From Sorangium cellulosum So ce56 (GTDB taxonomy: Bacteria > Myxococcota_A > Polyangia > Polyangiales > Polyangiaceae): a stretch of 64,000 nt of DNA. Positions 16,877 to 25,486 of this stretch are shown in pieces. A program made the position numbers and the translations under genes. Below the pieces are notes generated by a model that worked only from the letters and a program-made list of their open reading frames with translations, made no database searches and was not told the DNA's origin. The stretch spans positions 11,458,501-11,522,500 of the forward strand of contig NC_010162.1 in NCBI RefSeq assembly GCF_000067165.1, given 5' to 3'. Positions within the stretch are counted from its first letter, which is position 1; each line of letters opens with the position of its first letter.

Positions 16877-17017
16877 GTGGAGATCCTCTCTCGCCAGCGC
16901 CGGCGCGCTCCTGCGCGGGTCCGCGGCGCGCCTGCCGCGCGCGGCGCGGGGTGAACGAGGTGCATCCGCGGCCGCGGCGCGATCGGCCGGGCCAAGTCTG
17001 GCGTGGGCTCGAGATAG

Positions 17018-17032
17018 TGCAATCAAGTTGCA
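17018..17032 (-). promoter_or_regulatory. Palindrome upstream of the COG0523 gene, candidate Zur-type operator
   Basis: TGCAA-TCAAG-TTGCA in an AT-rich patch about 142 bp before the GTG start, sharing its core with the L33 site. On the minus strand a possible promoter overlaps it: TTGCAC, 17 nt, TATCTC. Binding there would block transcription. The 297-bp gap around it (16877-17173) holds nothing else I can support. Confidence 0.55.
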
Positions 17033-17173
17033 TGTGCAATAAAATAACCTCTGTCGCCGAGAGGTACGCCGGACACCTCGCGCGCGGGCCGGCGCGCCGC
17101 GGACCCGCGCGCCGAGGCCTCGGTGATCGCAGCGCCTGGCGCAGGCCGCCGCGCCGCCCCGCGCCCCCGCGGC

Positions 17174-17806
17174 TCAGGCCCGCTTCCGCCTGTCCGGGCG
17201 CAGCACGCCGAGGAGGATCACGTCGACGACGTGCACGAGCTGGGCCTCGTCCACGATCGTGCGGTCCGCGAGCATCTTGTGCCGGAGATAGGCCGCGAGC
17301 AGCTCGCACGGCAGCATCGGATCCGCGCTCGGCGCGAGCTCGCCGCGCGCGACCGCGGCCTCGATGATGGCCCGCAGCCCCGCCTCCTGGACCGCGCGCA
17401 GCGAGCGGGCGATGGTCATGAGCTCCGAGTCGGGCCCCTCGGACAGGCACACGTGAAAGAGGCTCTGCCCCACCGGAGACGCCTGGATCTCGATGATCGC
17501 GCGCCCGAGCGCGACGAGATCCCCGCGGAGCGAGCCCGTGTTCGGCGGGATGATCTTCTCGTCCGTGACCGAAAGGAGCGCGGCCCGCACGAGGTCCTCC
17601 TTCGTCGGCCAGCGCCGGTAGACGGTGGTCTTGTTGACCCCCGCGCGCGTGGCCACGTCCTCGATCCGGAGCGCGCGGTACCCCGCGCTGGCGAGCTCCT
17701 CCAGCGTGGCGGCGAGGATGCCCCGCACGACAGGCTCGCCGCGCACGAGCGCGCGCGTCTTCGCGGAGCCTCGCTTCGCCGTGCGCTTCGCCGTCGTCGC
17801 CTGCAT
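17174..17806 (-). CDS. TetR/AcrR-family transcriptional repressor
   Basis: A 210-aa regulator. The N-terminal helix-turn-helix reads LRIEDVATRAGVNKTTVYRRWPTKEDLVRAAL (about residues 45-80), the canonical TetR DNA-binding signature; the C-terminal ligand domain resembles TetR_C members of the AcrR group. It is divergent from an RND efflux pair, with palindromic operator sites between, so it most likely represses both itself and the pump until an exported compound binds. ATG at 17806 is taken; a TTG one codon upstream is equally possible. Confidence 0.88.
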   Translation of the reverse strand: MQATTAKRTAKRGSAKTRALVRGEPVVRGILAATLEELASAGYRALRIEDVATRAGVNKTTVYRRWPTKEDLVRAALLSVTDEKIIPPNTGSLRGDLVALGRAIIEIQASPVGQSLFHVCLSEGPDSELMTIARSLRAVQEAGLRAIIEAAVARGELAPSADPMLPCELLAAYLRHKMLADRTIVDEAQLVHVVDVILLGVLRPDRRKRA

Positions 17807-17881
17807 CAACCGTCATTGAAGTTCCGCCGCGCGGCACACGCCAGCCCAATTTCACGGCGTGGCCGGCTATCGCACCCTTTC

Positions 17882-17952
17882 GTTGCGATCATCGCAACCA
17901 GCGGTTGCGGTCAGCTTCGGCCGTGTTATACCCACCGCAACTGTCGGTTGCG
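17882..17952. promoter_or_regulatory. Cluster of TetR-type operators between the repressor and the RND genes
   Basis: Three overlapping or adjacent palindromes built from the half-site GTTGCG: GTTGCGATCATCGCAAC (17882-17898), CGCAACCAGCGGTTGCG (17893-17909) and CGCAACTGTCGGTTGCG (17936-17952). The last two have the same CGCAAC-N5-GTTGCG design with centres 43 bp apart, bracketing a likely promoter. This is the expected target of the divergent TetR protein. Confidence 0.72.
17905..17932 (+). promoter_or_regulatory. Probable promoter of the RND operon
   Basis: TTGCGG (17905-17910), 16-nt spacer, TATACC (17927-17932). The -35 element lies inside one operator and the -10 ends 3 nt before the next, which would allow steric repression. 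About 195 nt of leader separates it from the TTG start at 18127. Prediction by eye only. Confidence 0.45.
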
Positions 17953-18126
17953 ATCGCCTGGGCGCCGGCGCGCCCGAGCGGTGGGGCCGGAGGCTGGGCG
18001 ACGGGGGAACGAGCGGACGGCGCAGCGCACCGGTGCGTGCGCCGCCGCGCGCGGCGCCGTGCTCCGCCGAGGCCGCGCTCCGCCCGCATCAGGCCGTTCC
18101 GCGACCGACGCTGCCCCGAGGGACCC

Positions 18127-19215
18127 TTGAGCCACACCACGACGAAAGGCCGCGCCCAGAGCCTCTTCCTTCTCCTCGCGCTCGCCGCCGCAGCGGCGGG
18201 CTGCGGGACCAGGGCCAGCGCCTCCACCGCCGCCGAGACGAACGGGCCCAGGGCCCGCGTCGAGACCGCGGAGGTGCGCGAGCAACCCATGCCCCGCAGC
18301 ATCGCGCTCACCGGCACGCTGCGCGGGGATCGGGAGACCGATCTCGCCGCGAACGCGGTCGGCCGCGTGGTGGAGACGTTCGTCGAGCGCGGCGCCGAGG
18401 TGAAGAAGGGCGACCTGCTCGCCCGCCTCGACGTCCGCGCCGCCGCGCTCTCCGCCGCGGAGGCGCAGGCGAACGCCGCGCTGACGCGCGCCCAGGAAGA
18501 GACGGCGAAGCGCGAGTGCGAGCGCTACAGGGCGCTGCTCGAGAGCGGCGCGATCTCCGGCGTCGAGCACGACCGGATCGCCGACCAGTGCCGGAGCGCC
18601 CCGCTCTCGGTCGCGGCCGCCTCCGCCCGCGCCCGCGCCGCCGCGCAGAGCGTCGGCGACGGCCAGATCCGCGCGCCGTTCGACGGGGTGGTCGCCGAGC
18701 GCTTCGTCGACGTCGGCGAGTACGTCCGCCAGGATTCCCGGGTCGTCGCGCTCGTCTCGAAGGGCGCGCCGCGCCTCCGGTTCACCGTGCCCGAGGCGAG
18801 CCTCGCGGCCGTAAAGACAGGCGGCGCGCTGACGTTCACCGTGCCGGCGTACCCGGGGCGGTCGTTCGCGGGCACGGTGCGCTGGGTAGGCGCCGCGGTC
18901 CGCGAGGCCACGCGCGACCTCGTCGCCGAGGCCGAGGTGCAGGACCCCGACGGCGCGCTGCGGCCGGGCATGTTCGCGTCCGTCGCGCTCGCCACGGCCG
19001 AGGCGCCTAGCCCGGTGGTGCCGAGATCCGCCATCGTCCCGCGGGACGGGCGCGCGCACCTGTTCGCCGTCGTCGACCACAGGCTCGAGGAGCGCGTCGT
19101 GCAGACCGGCGTGGAGAAGGGCGACGTCGTGGCCGTCCTCCGCGGCGTCCGCGCAGGGGAAGCGATCGTCATCAACCCGTCCGAGGCGCTCCAGAACGGC
19201 CAAGCCGTGGAGTGA
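18127..19215 (+). CDS. RND efflux periplasmic adaptor (membrane fusion lipoprotein)
   Basis: A 362-aa HlyD/AcrA-type adaptor. The lipoyl-like half motifs (GRVVETFVERGAEVKKGDLLARLD and GQIRAPFDGVVAERFVDVGEYV) flank a short coiled coil of about 80 residues. TTG at 18127 is selected because it follows GAGGGA and puts the lipoprotein signal (…LFLLLALAAAAAGCGT, lipobox AAGC) at the N-terminus; there is no ATG nearby. It would link the inner-membrane pump to an outer-membrane channel, which is not encoded here. The pump gene starts 8 nt downstream. Confidence 0.88.
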   Translation: MSHTTTKGRAQSLFLLLALAAAAAGCGTRASASTAAETNGPRARVETAEVREQPMPRSIALTGTLRGDRETDLAANAVGRVVETFVERGAEVKKGDLLARLDVRAAALSAAEAQANAALTRAQEETAKRECERYRALLESGAISGVEHDRIADQCRSAPLSVAAASARARAAAQSVGDGQIRAPFDGVVAERFVDVGEYVRQDSRVVALVSKGAPRLRFTVPEASLAAVKTGGALTFTVPAYPGRSFAGTVRWVGAAVREATRDLVAEAEVQDPDGALRPGMFASVALATAEAPSPVVPRSAIVPRDGRAHLFAVVDHRLEERVVQTGVEKGDVVAVLRGVRAGEAIVINPSEALQNGQAVE

Positions 19216-19222
19216 GGTCGTC

Positions 19223-22200
19223 ATGCAGTGGCTCGCTCGCGTCTGCGTCAAGAGGCCCGTCTTCGCGTCGGTCCTCATGCTCGTCATCGTGGTCCTCGGC
19301 GTCGCCGGCTACACGCGGCTCGGCCTCGACCAGTTCCCCGACATCGACGTCCCTTACGTCGTCGTCACGACGCGCCTCGACGGCGCGGCGCCCGAGGAGG
19401 TCGAGGCCGAGATCTCCGACCGGATCGAGGGCGCGGTGAACACCATCAGCGGGATCGAGGAGCTGCGCTCGACGTCGACCCAGGGCGTGAGCCAGGTCGT
19501 CGTCGGCTTCGTGCTGGAGAAGGACGCCGACGTCGCGGCCCAGGAGGTGCGCGACAAGATAAACGCCGTCCTGCCCAGCCTGCCCAAGGGCATCGATCCG
19601 CCGATCGTGAGCAGGATCGACCTTGGCGCGGCCCCGGTGATGCTCGTCTCCGTGGCGTCCGATCAGCCGATCCGCGAGCTCAGCGAGATCGCCGACAAGC
19701 GGGTGCGCCGGCAGATCGAGGGCATCTCCGGCGTCGGCCAGGTCAGCCTGATCGGCGCGCAAAGCCGGCAGATCAACGTCTGGCTCGATCCGTTCGCCCT
19801 GCGGGCGCAGGGGATCACCGCGGCCGAGGTGCAGCGGGCGATCGCGGCGCAGAACCTGATGACGCCGGGCGGCAGCGTCGAGACCGGCCCCGAGGACCTC
19901 ACGCTCCGCGTGATGGGGCGCGTCGAGTCGCCCGAGGCCCTCGGCCGGATCGTCCTCCGGGAGCAGGACGGCCACGCCGTGCGCCTCTCGGATGTGGCCC
20001 GCGTCGAGGACGGCCGCGCGGAGGAGAAGACCTGGGCCCAGCTCGACGAGCGGCGCACCGTCCTCCTGTCGGTGGTCAAGCAGTCGGGCCAGAACACCGT
20101 CGCCGTCGTCGACGCCGTGAAGGCGCGCCTCGACGAGGTGCAGCGCTCGTTGCCCGAGGGGACGAAGATCGAGGTCGTGCGCGACGGCTCGCGCGTGATC
20201 CGCACGGGCATCGCGGCCGTGAAGGAGCACCTCGTCCTCGGCGCCCTGCTCGCCGCGGCGGTGGTGCTCCTCTTCCTCGGCAACGCCCGCAGCACGCTCA
20301 TCGCGGCGCTCGCGATCCCGATCTCGGTCGTCGGCACGTTCGCGGTGATGTGGATTGCCGGGTTCACGCTGAATTTCCTCACGCTGCTCGCGCTCGCGCT
20401 CGCCGTGGGCATCGTCATCGACGACGCCATCGTCGTGCTCGAGAACATCGTCCGGTACATCGACGAGAAGGGCATGAAGCCGTTCCCGGCCGCCGTGCTC
20501 GCGACGAAGGAGATCGGGCTCGCGGTGCTCGCGACCACGCTGTCGCTCATGGCGGTCTTCATCCCGGTCGCGTTCATGCCCGGGATCGTGGGGCGCTTCC
20601 TCAAGAGCTTCGGCCTCACGATGGCGTTCGCGATCGGGGTCTCGCTGATCGTCAGCTTCTCGCTCACGCCGTCGCTCGCGGCGCGGTGGCTCTCGGGGCA
20701 CGCGCGCAGCGGACGTGACGCGCGTGACGCGCGTGACGCGCACGACGGCGCGCCCGCGAAGCCGTCGGTCCTCGAGCGCGCCGTCGACGTCTTCTACCGG
20801 CCGATCGAGCGCGCCTACATGGCCGCGCTCTCGTGGGTGATGAAGCGACGCTGGGTGATCGTCGTCGCCTCGGCGGTCGCGCTCGGCTCGTGCGCGCCCA
20901 TCGCGAAGACGCTGCCCGCCGGCTTCCTCCCGGAGGACGATCAGGCTCAGTTCGAGATCAACATGCGCGCGCCCGAGGGGACGAGCCTCACCTCGACCCG
21001 CCTCATCGCCGAGCGGATCGCCGGCGACGTGCGCCGGCTCCCGGGCGTCACCCGGACGCTCCTGACCGTGGGGGAGGGCGAGCAGCAGGCCGCGAACGTC
21101 GCCAAGGTCTACGTGATGCTCGTCGACCCGGAGCAGCGCGCGCTCGGGCAGCTCGCCATCATGCAGCGGGTGCGCGAGGAGATCCTCGCAAAGCTGCCGA
21201 AGGAGCTGCGCGTCACGGCCGGCGAGGTGCAGGCGGTCTCGTCCGGCGGCCAGTCGTCGGCGAGGATCCAGGTGGCGATCCAGGGGCCGGATCTCGACCG
21301 GCTGGGCGAGTACGCGGCGCGCATCACCGAGGAGCTGCGGAACGTCCCCGGCGCCGTGGACGTCGACAACAGCCTGGTCGTGGGCAAGCCCGAGCTCCGC
21401 GCGACCATCGACCGCGACCGCGCCGCGGATCTCGGCGTCCAGGTGGCCGACGTGGCCGGCGCGCTCCAGCTCTTCGTCGGCGGGCTCAAGGTGTCGACGT
21501 ACTCGGAGGCGGGCGAGCAGTACGACGTCCGCGTGCGCGCCGACGCGAAGCACCGCGCCGACGCCGAGAGCCTCGCGTTCCTCACGGTGCCCTCGTCCAA
21601 GCACGGCGCCGTCCCGCTCCACAGCGTGGTCGCGATGGAGCCCGACAGCGGCCCCTCGTCGATCGGCCGCCTCGGCCGGCGCCGGCAGATCACGATCAGC
21701 GCGAACGCCGCCCCCGGCGTCGGCGACTCGGCGGTGCAGGCGGCGCTCGACAGGATCATCGCCGAACAGCGGATGCCGGCGGGCTACTCCGCGCAGCCGG
21801 TGGGCAGCTCCAAGAACACGGCGAGCACGGCGGCGAGCTTCGTCGTCGTCATCGGGCTCGCGTTCGTGTTCATGTACCTCATCCTCGCGGCGCAGTTCGA
21901 GTCGTGGCTCCACCCGATCACGATCCTGCTCTCGCTGCCGCTCACGGTGCCGTTCGCGCTGCTCTCGCTCAAGCTCTTCGGCCAGTCGCTGAACCTCTTC
22001 TCGGGGCTCGGGCTGCTCGTCCTCTTCGGCGTGGTGAAGAAGAACGCGATCCTCCAGATCGATCACACGAACCACCTGCGCGCGGAGGGAATGCCGCGGC
22101 TCCAGGCGATCCTGCAGGCGAACAAGGACCGGCTCCGCCCGATCCTCATGACGACGATCGCCTTCGTGGCCGGCATGATCCCGCTCGTGCTCTCGCACGG

Positions 22201-22426
22201 GGTCGGCTCGGGCCAGAACCGGACGACGGGGGCCATCGTGCTCGGCGGCCAGTCGCTCTCCCTGATCCTCACGCTGCTCGCGGTCCCGGTCGCCTACTCG
22301 CTCTTCGACGACGCGGCCGAGTGGATCCGCCGCCGCCGGCGCAGGGCGGCGGAGGACAAGGGCGAGGCCGAGCTGGACGCGCTGCTCGGCGGGCCGGAAG
22401 CGAGCGCGCCGGCGGGCGGCGAGTGA
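19223..22426 (+). CDS. RND (AcrB/HAE1-type) efflux pump
   Basis: A 1067-aa proton-driven exporter with the full RND layout: N-terminal span, large periplasmic loop, TM2-6, second span and loop, TM8-12. The proton-relay motif in TM4 is ALAVGIVIDDAIVVLEN with the expected Asp pair (about residues 405-408). GRFLKSFGLTMAFAIGVSLIVSF marks TM5-6. GGAGTGAGG precedes the ATG. The cytosolic loop between the two halves carries a small DNA-level repeat (DARDARDAHD). Substrate unknown; regulation presumably by the divergent TetR protein. Confidence 0.93.
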   Translation: MQWLARVCVKRPVFASVLMLVIVVLGVAGYTRLGLDQFPDIDVPYVVVTTRLDGAAPEEVEAEISDRIEGAVNTISGIEELRSTSTQGVSQVVVGFVLEKDADVAAQEVRDKINAVLPSLPKGIDPPIVSRIDLGAAPVMLVSVASDQPIRELSEIADKRVRRQIEGISGVGQVSLIGAQSRQINVWLDPFALRAQGITAAEVQRAIAAQNLMTPGGSVETGPEDLTLRVMGRVESPEALGRIVLREQDGHAVRLSDVARVEDGRAEEKTWAQLDERRTVLLSVVKQSGQNTVAVVDAVKARLDEVQRSLPEGTKIEVVRDGSRVIRTGIAAVKEHLVLGALLAAAVVLLFLGNARSTLIAALAIPISVVGTFAVMWIAGFTLNFLTLLALALAVGIVIDDAIVVLENIVRYIDEKGMKPFPAAVLATKEIGLAVLATTLSLMAVFIPVAFMPGIVGRFLKSFGLTMAFAIGVSLIVSFSLTPSLAARWLSGHARSGRDARDARDAHDGAPAKPSVLERAVDVFYRPIERAYMAALSWVMKRRWVIVVASAVALGSCAPIAKTLPAGFLPEDDQAQFEINMRAPEGTSLTSTRLIAERIAGDVRRLPGVTRTLLTVGEGEQQAANVAKVYVMLVDPEQRALGQLAIMQRVREEILAKLPKELRVTAGEVQAVSSGGQSSARIQVAIQGPDLDRLGEYAARITEELRNVPGAVDVDNSLVVGKPELRATIDRDRAADLGVQVADVAGALQLFVGGLKVSTYSEAGEQYDVRVRADAKHRADAESLAFLTVPSSKHGAVPLHSVVAMEPDSGPSSIGRLGRRRQITISANAAPGVGDSAVQAALDRIIAEQRMPAGYSAQPVGSSKNTASTAASFVVVIGLAFVFMYLILAAQFESWLHPITILLSLPLTVPFALLSLKLFGQSLNLFSGLGLLVLFGVVKKNAILQIDHTNHLRAEGMPRLQAILQANKDRLRPILMTTIAFVAGMIPLVLSHGVGSGQNRTTGAIVLGGQSLSLILTLLAVPVAYSLFDDAAEWIRRRRRRAAEDKGEAELDALLGGPEASAPAGGE
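20713..20742 (+). repeat. In-frame 9-bp tandem repeat in the RND gene
   Basis: The unit CGTGACGCG is repeated about three times, encoding (Arg)-Asp-Ala-Arg-Asp-Ala-Arg-Asp-Ala-His-Asp in the cytosolic loop joining the two halves of the pump. The unit length keeps the frame, so copy-number change would be tolerated. Confidence 0.65.
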
Positions 22427-22430
22427 TGGG

Positions 22431-22550
22431 CTAGTACTACAGCCGTACTTGGTCCGAGGTGCGGCTGTAGACATCAAAATCGTCGAGAAATCCGTGCCCG
22501 TCCGCCCGTCTACAGCCGCAAATGGACCGCAAGTACGGCTGTAGTACTAG
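22431..22550. mobile_element. MITE-like 120-bp inverted-repeat element
   Basis: Outer arms CTAGTACTACAGCCGTACTT(G) at 22431-22451 and its exact complement at 22530-22550; inner arms GCGGCTGTAGAC (22461-22472) and GTCTACAGCCGC (22508-22519). Together they form near-perfect arms of about 43 bp around a 35-nt loop. No coding capacity. Size, terminal inverted repeats and the CTAG/TA ends suggest a non-autonomous element mobilised by an IS630/Tc1-type transposase; that family link is inference. It sits 4 nt after the RND stop. Confidence 0.7.
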
Positions 22551-22570
22551 AGCGACAAACGGGTTGAAAC

Positions 22571-22686
22571 TGCCTGAAAAGCGCAGAATTTCGAACCGCC
22601 AAGTCGCCAAGGACGCCAAAAACGGAGAATTATCTTGGCGTCCTTGGTGTCTTGGCGGTTCATTTCTCGCTCGATCAACGTGATCG
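22571..22686 (+). repeat. Dispersed 116-bp palindromic repeat, copy 2
   Basis: The same length and orientation as the copy at 4237-4352, with matching flanks (GCGCAGAATTTCGAACCGCC and CATTTCTCGCTCGATCAACG). The hairpin arms (22594-22621 and 22633-22660) are less perfect than in copy 1. As in copy 1, it lies between convergent genes. Together with the MITE-like element it fills the 287-bp gap. Confidence 0.85.
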
Positions 22687-22713
22687 GTGTCCTGGGGGCG
22701 CCGCGCGGCCGCC

Positions 22714-23883
22714 TCAGAGGATGGGATCGATGCGGTAGACCCGGCTCGTCAGCGTGTCGACGAGGTAGAGCTTGCCGTCCGGCCCGAAGGTGATCCCCGC
22801 GAGCGAGCCCGCGGGCAGGCCCGTGTCCAGGGTGCGCACCACCTGCCCCGCCGTGTCGAAGGCGTAGATCCTGCTGGTCGCGTGATCCGTGACGTAGACG
22901 AGGCCCTCGTGGACCTCGAGGCCGCTCGGGGCCTCGAGCGTCCCCGGGGGGACGAACTCGATGAGCGTGGCGCCGTCCATGTGCCTGCGCACCTTGACCG
23001 GCTCTTGCCCGTCGAAGCTCGCGCCGGGGATGCCGCTCGTCGGATCCAGCTTGAGCAGCCGCTTGTGGCCCGTGTCGGCGACATAGAGGCGCTCTTCCCT
23101 GGCGCTGTAGAAGAGATGGCTCGGCGTGGCCTCGACCCCGAGCACCTCGCCGGCGGCATAGCGGTAGATCTCGCCGTCGGAGTGGTCGTCGTGGCCGGGG
23201 CCGTGATCGTGGGCGAAGTCGTACCGGTCGAGCGCCTTGTCGTTGCCGTTGAAGACCCAGTAGACGTTGGCCTGCTCGTGCGCGATGCCCTTGCAGAAGG
23301 AGCTCGAGTGGAGCATGTCGAGGTGCGACCCGAGGCCGTCGGGCGTCTCCGTGGCGAAGATCGAGAGATCCGAGGAGAAGAGCGACGGGCCCATGAAGTA
23401 GTTGCCGCCGTTGTCGTTGTCGCCGCAGACCCCGAACGTGCCTGGGTGGCCGAAGGCGATCGCGGGCGGCTGGTCCATGAAGTGCGCCGCGGCGGGGTCG
23501 CGGAGGCGGACCCACGAGCCGTCCGGCGCGCCGGGCTTCGTGATGATGATCACGCTGTCGTCCTTGCGGTTGACGACCCAGAGCTCTTCGGGCCGCTCCG
23601 GGTTGAAGGCGAGGTCGGTCGGCTCGCGCTGCCGGTTCGGCTCGAAGACGGACACGAGCGCGACCGAGGACGGACTGCCATCCTTCACGCCGATCGCAGA
23701 TCCCGGCGGCAGCTCGACGCACGCGCCGAGCGCCTGGTCGCACAGCGGCGTGTCGGGCGTGGCGGCGCACTCCGGCGATGCGCTGCAGCGCGGCGCGGAC
23801 GACAGCGGGGCATCGGCGTCTGCCCCCGAGCAGGCCGGCAGGAGCCCCACGCTGGCCAGGACGAGCACCCTCTGAAGCGTCAT
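22714..23883 (-). CDS. NHL-repeat beta-propeller lipoprotein
   Basis: A 389-aa protein with a lipoprotein signal (MTLQRVLVLASVGLLPACSG, lipobox LPAC), a short Cys-containing segment (CSASPECAATPDTPLC) and a propeller of NHL/SMP-like blades (PTDLAFNPERPEELWVVNRKDDSVI, PSGLEVHEGLVYVTDHATSRIYAFD, LAGITFGPDGKLYLVDTLTSRVYRID). A His/Asp-rich stretch (HDHGPGHDDHSDGE, about residue 230) may bind metal. Likely exported to the cell surface or periplasm. Function unknown; divergent from the metal-type ECF sigma gene, which hints at a metal-linked role. Confidence 0.78.
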   Translation of the reverse strand: MTLQRVLVLASVGLLPACSGADADAPLSSAPRCSASPECAATPDTPLCDQALGACVELPPGSAIGVKDGSPSSVALVSVFEPNRQREPTDLAFNPERPEELWVVNRKDDSVIIITKPGAPDGSWVRLRDPAAAHFMDQPPAIAFGHPGTFGVCGDNDNGGNYFMGPSLFSSDLSIFATETPDGLGSHLDMLHSSSFCKGIAHEQANVYWVFNGNDKALDRYDFAHDHGPGHDDHSDGEIYRYAAGEVLGVEATPSHLFYSAREERLYVADTGHKRLLKLDPTSGIPGASFDGQEPVKVRRHMDGATLIEFVPPGTLEAPSGLEVHEGLVYVTDHATSRIYAFDTAGQVVRTLDTGLPAGSLAGITFGPDGKLYLVDTLTSRVYRIDPIL

Positions 23884-24004
23884 TCAAGCCTCCCGGTGAA
23901 GACGGTGAAGAGGGGGACATTCTGACCCGACCGGTCACGCCGGCCATCGCTTTGTGCCGTGGCGCGGTGGCGGAGGGCGGCCCTCGTGGGTAGCCTGGTG
24001 CGTC

Positions 24005-24679
24005 ATGAGCGAGCGCGAGCCAGAGCGAAGCCCGGAGGGCGCGGAGCAGGCGAGGGGAGGCGCCGAGGACGCGCGGGCGGCGGGGGCGGTCGCGGCTCTC
24101 GTCGAGAGCCACCGCGAGTTTCTGCGCTTCCTGGAACGGAAGGTGGGCAATCGCGCCATCGCCGAGGACATCCTGCAGGACGCCTTCGTGCGGGGCATAG
24201 GGCGCATCGACAGCTTGCGCGACGAGGAGTCGGCCACGGCGTGGTTCTATCGGACCCTCCGGAACGCCGTGGTCGACCATTTCCGGCGAAAGGGCGCGTC
24301 GGAGCGGGCGATGGCCGCGCTGGCCGCCGAGCTCGACGAGGCGACCCAGCCCGAGGTGGAGCACCGCGCCGTCTGCCAGTGCGTCCGGGTGCTGGCCGGC
24401 ACGCTGAAGCCCGAGTACGCCGCCGCGATCCAGCGCGTGGAGGTCGACGGCCTCTCGGTGCAGGCGTTCGCCGAGGAGGCGTCGATCACCGCGAACAACG
24501 CGGCGGTGCGTCTCTTCCGCGCCCGCGAGGCCCTCCGCAAGCAGGTGGTCGCGTCGTGCGGGAGCTGCGCGGAGCACGGGTGCCTCGACTGCACGTGCGC
24601 CCCGGTGCCCCCGCCGCAGGCGAAGGGCGAGCCCGAGCCGAAGCGAGGCTGCGGGCACGGGCACGGCGGAGCGGGCTGA
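24005..24679 (+). CDS. CorE-like ECF sigma factor with C-terminal Cys-rich domain
   Basis: A 224-aa sigma-70 family protein. Region 2 (about 35-100) contains DILQDAFVRGI and AWFYRTLRNAVVDHFRRK; region 4 (about 120-180) contains VDGLSVQAFAEEASITANNAAVRLFRAREALRKQV. The tail has CGSCAEHGCLDCTC and a later GCGHGHGG. This Cys-rich tail is the hallmark of the CorE/ECF44 group, in which Myxococcus CorE senses copper directly without an anti-sigma factor; none is seen here. ATG at 24005 is the best start, though no strong ribosome-binding site precedes it. Confidence 0.82.
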   Translation: MSEREPERSPEGAEQARGGAEDARAAGAVAALVESHREFLRFLERKVGNRAIAEDILQDAFVRGIGRIDSLRDEESATAWFYRTLRNAVVDHFRRKGASERAMAALAAELDEATQPEVEHRAVCQCVRVLAGTLKPEYAAAIQRVEVDGLSVQAFAEEASITANNAAVRLFRAREALRKQVVASCGSCAEHGCLDCTCAPVPPPQAKGEPEPKRGCGHGHGGAG

Positions 24680-24770
24680 TCCGTCACGGGTTACGGGTCA
24701 AGGGGCGCGAGAGGGGAGCGGCCCGCATGGCGAGCGTCGTCCACGTGGTTTCCTTCGCGAGGTGTTCCCC

Positions 24771-25253
24771 ATGATCGAGGTGCTGGCGCCGCGGCCGTTC
24801 GATGGATTGGCGGGTCCGAAGCTGTTCCTCGCCGGCTCCATCGACAACGGCCAGGCCGAGCTGTGGCAGGCGCGCGTCGCGGAGGAGCTCGCGGATCTCG
24901 AGGTGGTGATCCTCAACCCGCGGCGGGAGCGGTGGGAGCCGGGCTGGGCGCAGAGCCTCGAGAACCCGAGCTTCGTGGAGCAGGTGTTATGGGAGCTCCG
25001 CGGGCTCGAGGAGGCGGACGTCATCTTGATGTACTTCGCGCCGGGCTCGAAGGCGCCGATCAGCTTGCTGGAGCTCGGCCTGTTCGGGCGCTCCGGGAAG
25101 ATGCACGTCGTCTGTCCAGAGGGGTTCTGGCGCAAGGGCAACGTGGATGTCGTGTGCGAGCGGTACGCGATCCCGCGTTATGCGAGCTTGGCCGAGGGGC
25201 TGCGGGCGGTGCGCGGCGCGCTCTTGCGCGGCTGCGGCGATTCAACTCGGTAG
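24771..25253 (+). CDS. Nucleoside 2-deoxyribosyltransferase-like protein
   Basis: A 160-aa protein with the features of the Nuc_deoxyri_tr2 group: KLFLAGSIDNG near the N-terminus, VVILNPRRERW, a central EEADVILMYFAPGSKAPISLLELGLFG where the last Glu matches the catalytic position, and a C-terminal VVCPEGFWRKGNVDVVCERY. Family members cleave or exchange the N-glycosidic bond of deoxynucleosides. GAGGTG before ATG 24771 sets the start. It stands alone; the physiological substrate is unknown. Confidence 0.75.
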   Translation: MIEVLAPRPFDGLAGPKLFLAGSIDNGQAELWQARVAEELADLEVVILNPRRERWEPGWAQSLENPSFVEQVLWELRGLEEADVILMYFAPGSKAPISLLELGLFGRSGKMHVVCPEGFWRKGNVDVVCERYAIPRYASLAEGLRAVRGALLRGCGDSTR

Positions 25254-25486
25254 CCGCGGCGTGAACACCACCCATCGTCGGTAGCGTCTCGAAGCCGTCG
25301 AGGGCCCGATTCCGCTCATGTACGCCCGAGCCCTCCCGTGGAGCCCACGTGCCCTGACCGTCGGAGCACACGCAGGGCACTCGGCGTGACGAATCCGAGG
25401 AGCCACCCGGAATTCATGAGTGGAAGGACGCTGCTCGGCTCCTGCGGGCCCCACCGCATGACCCTGGCGCGTCACGCAAATCCAGC

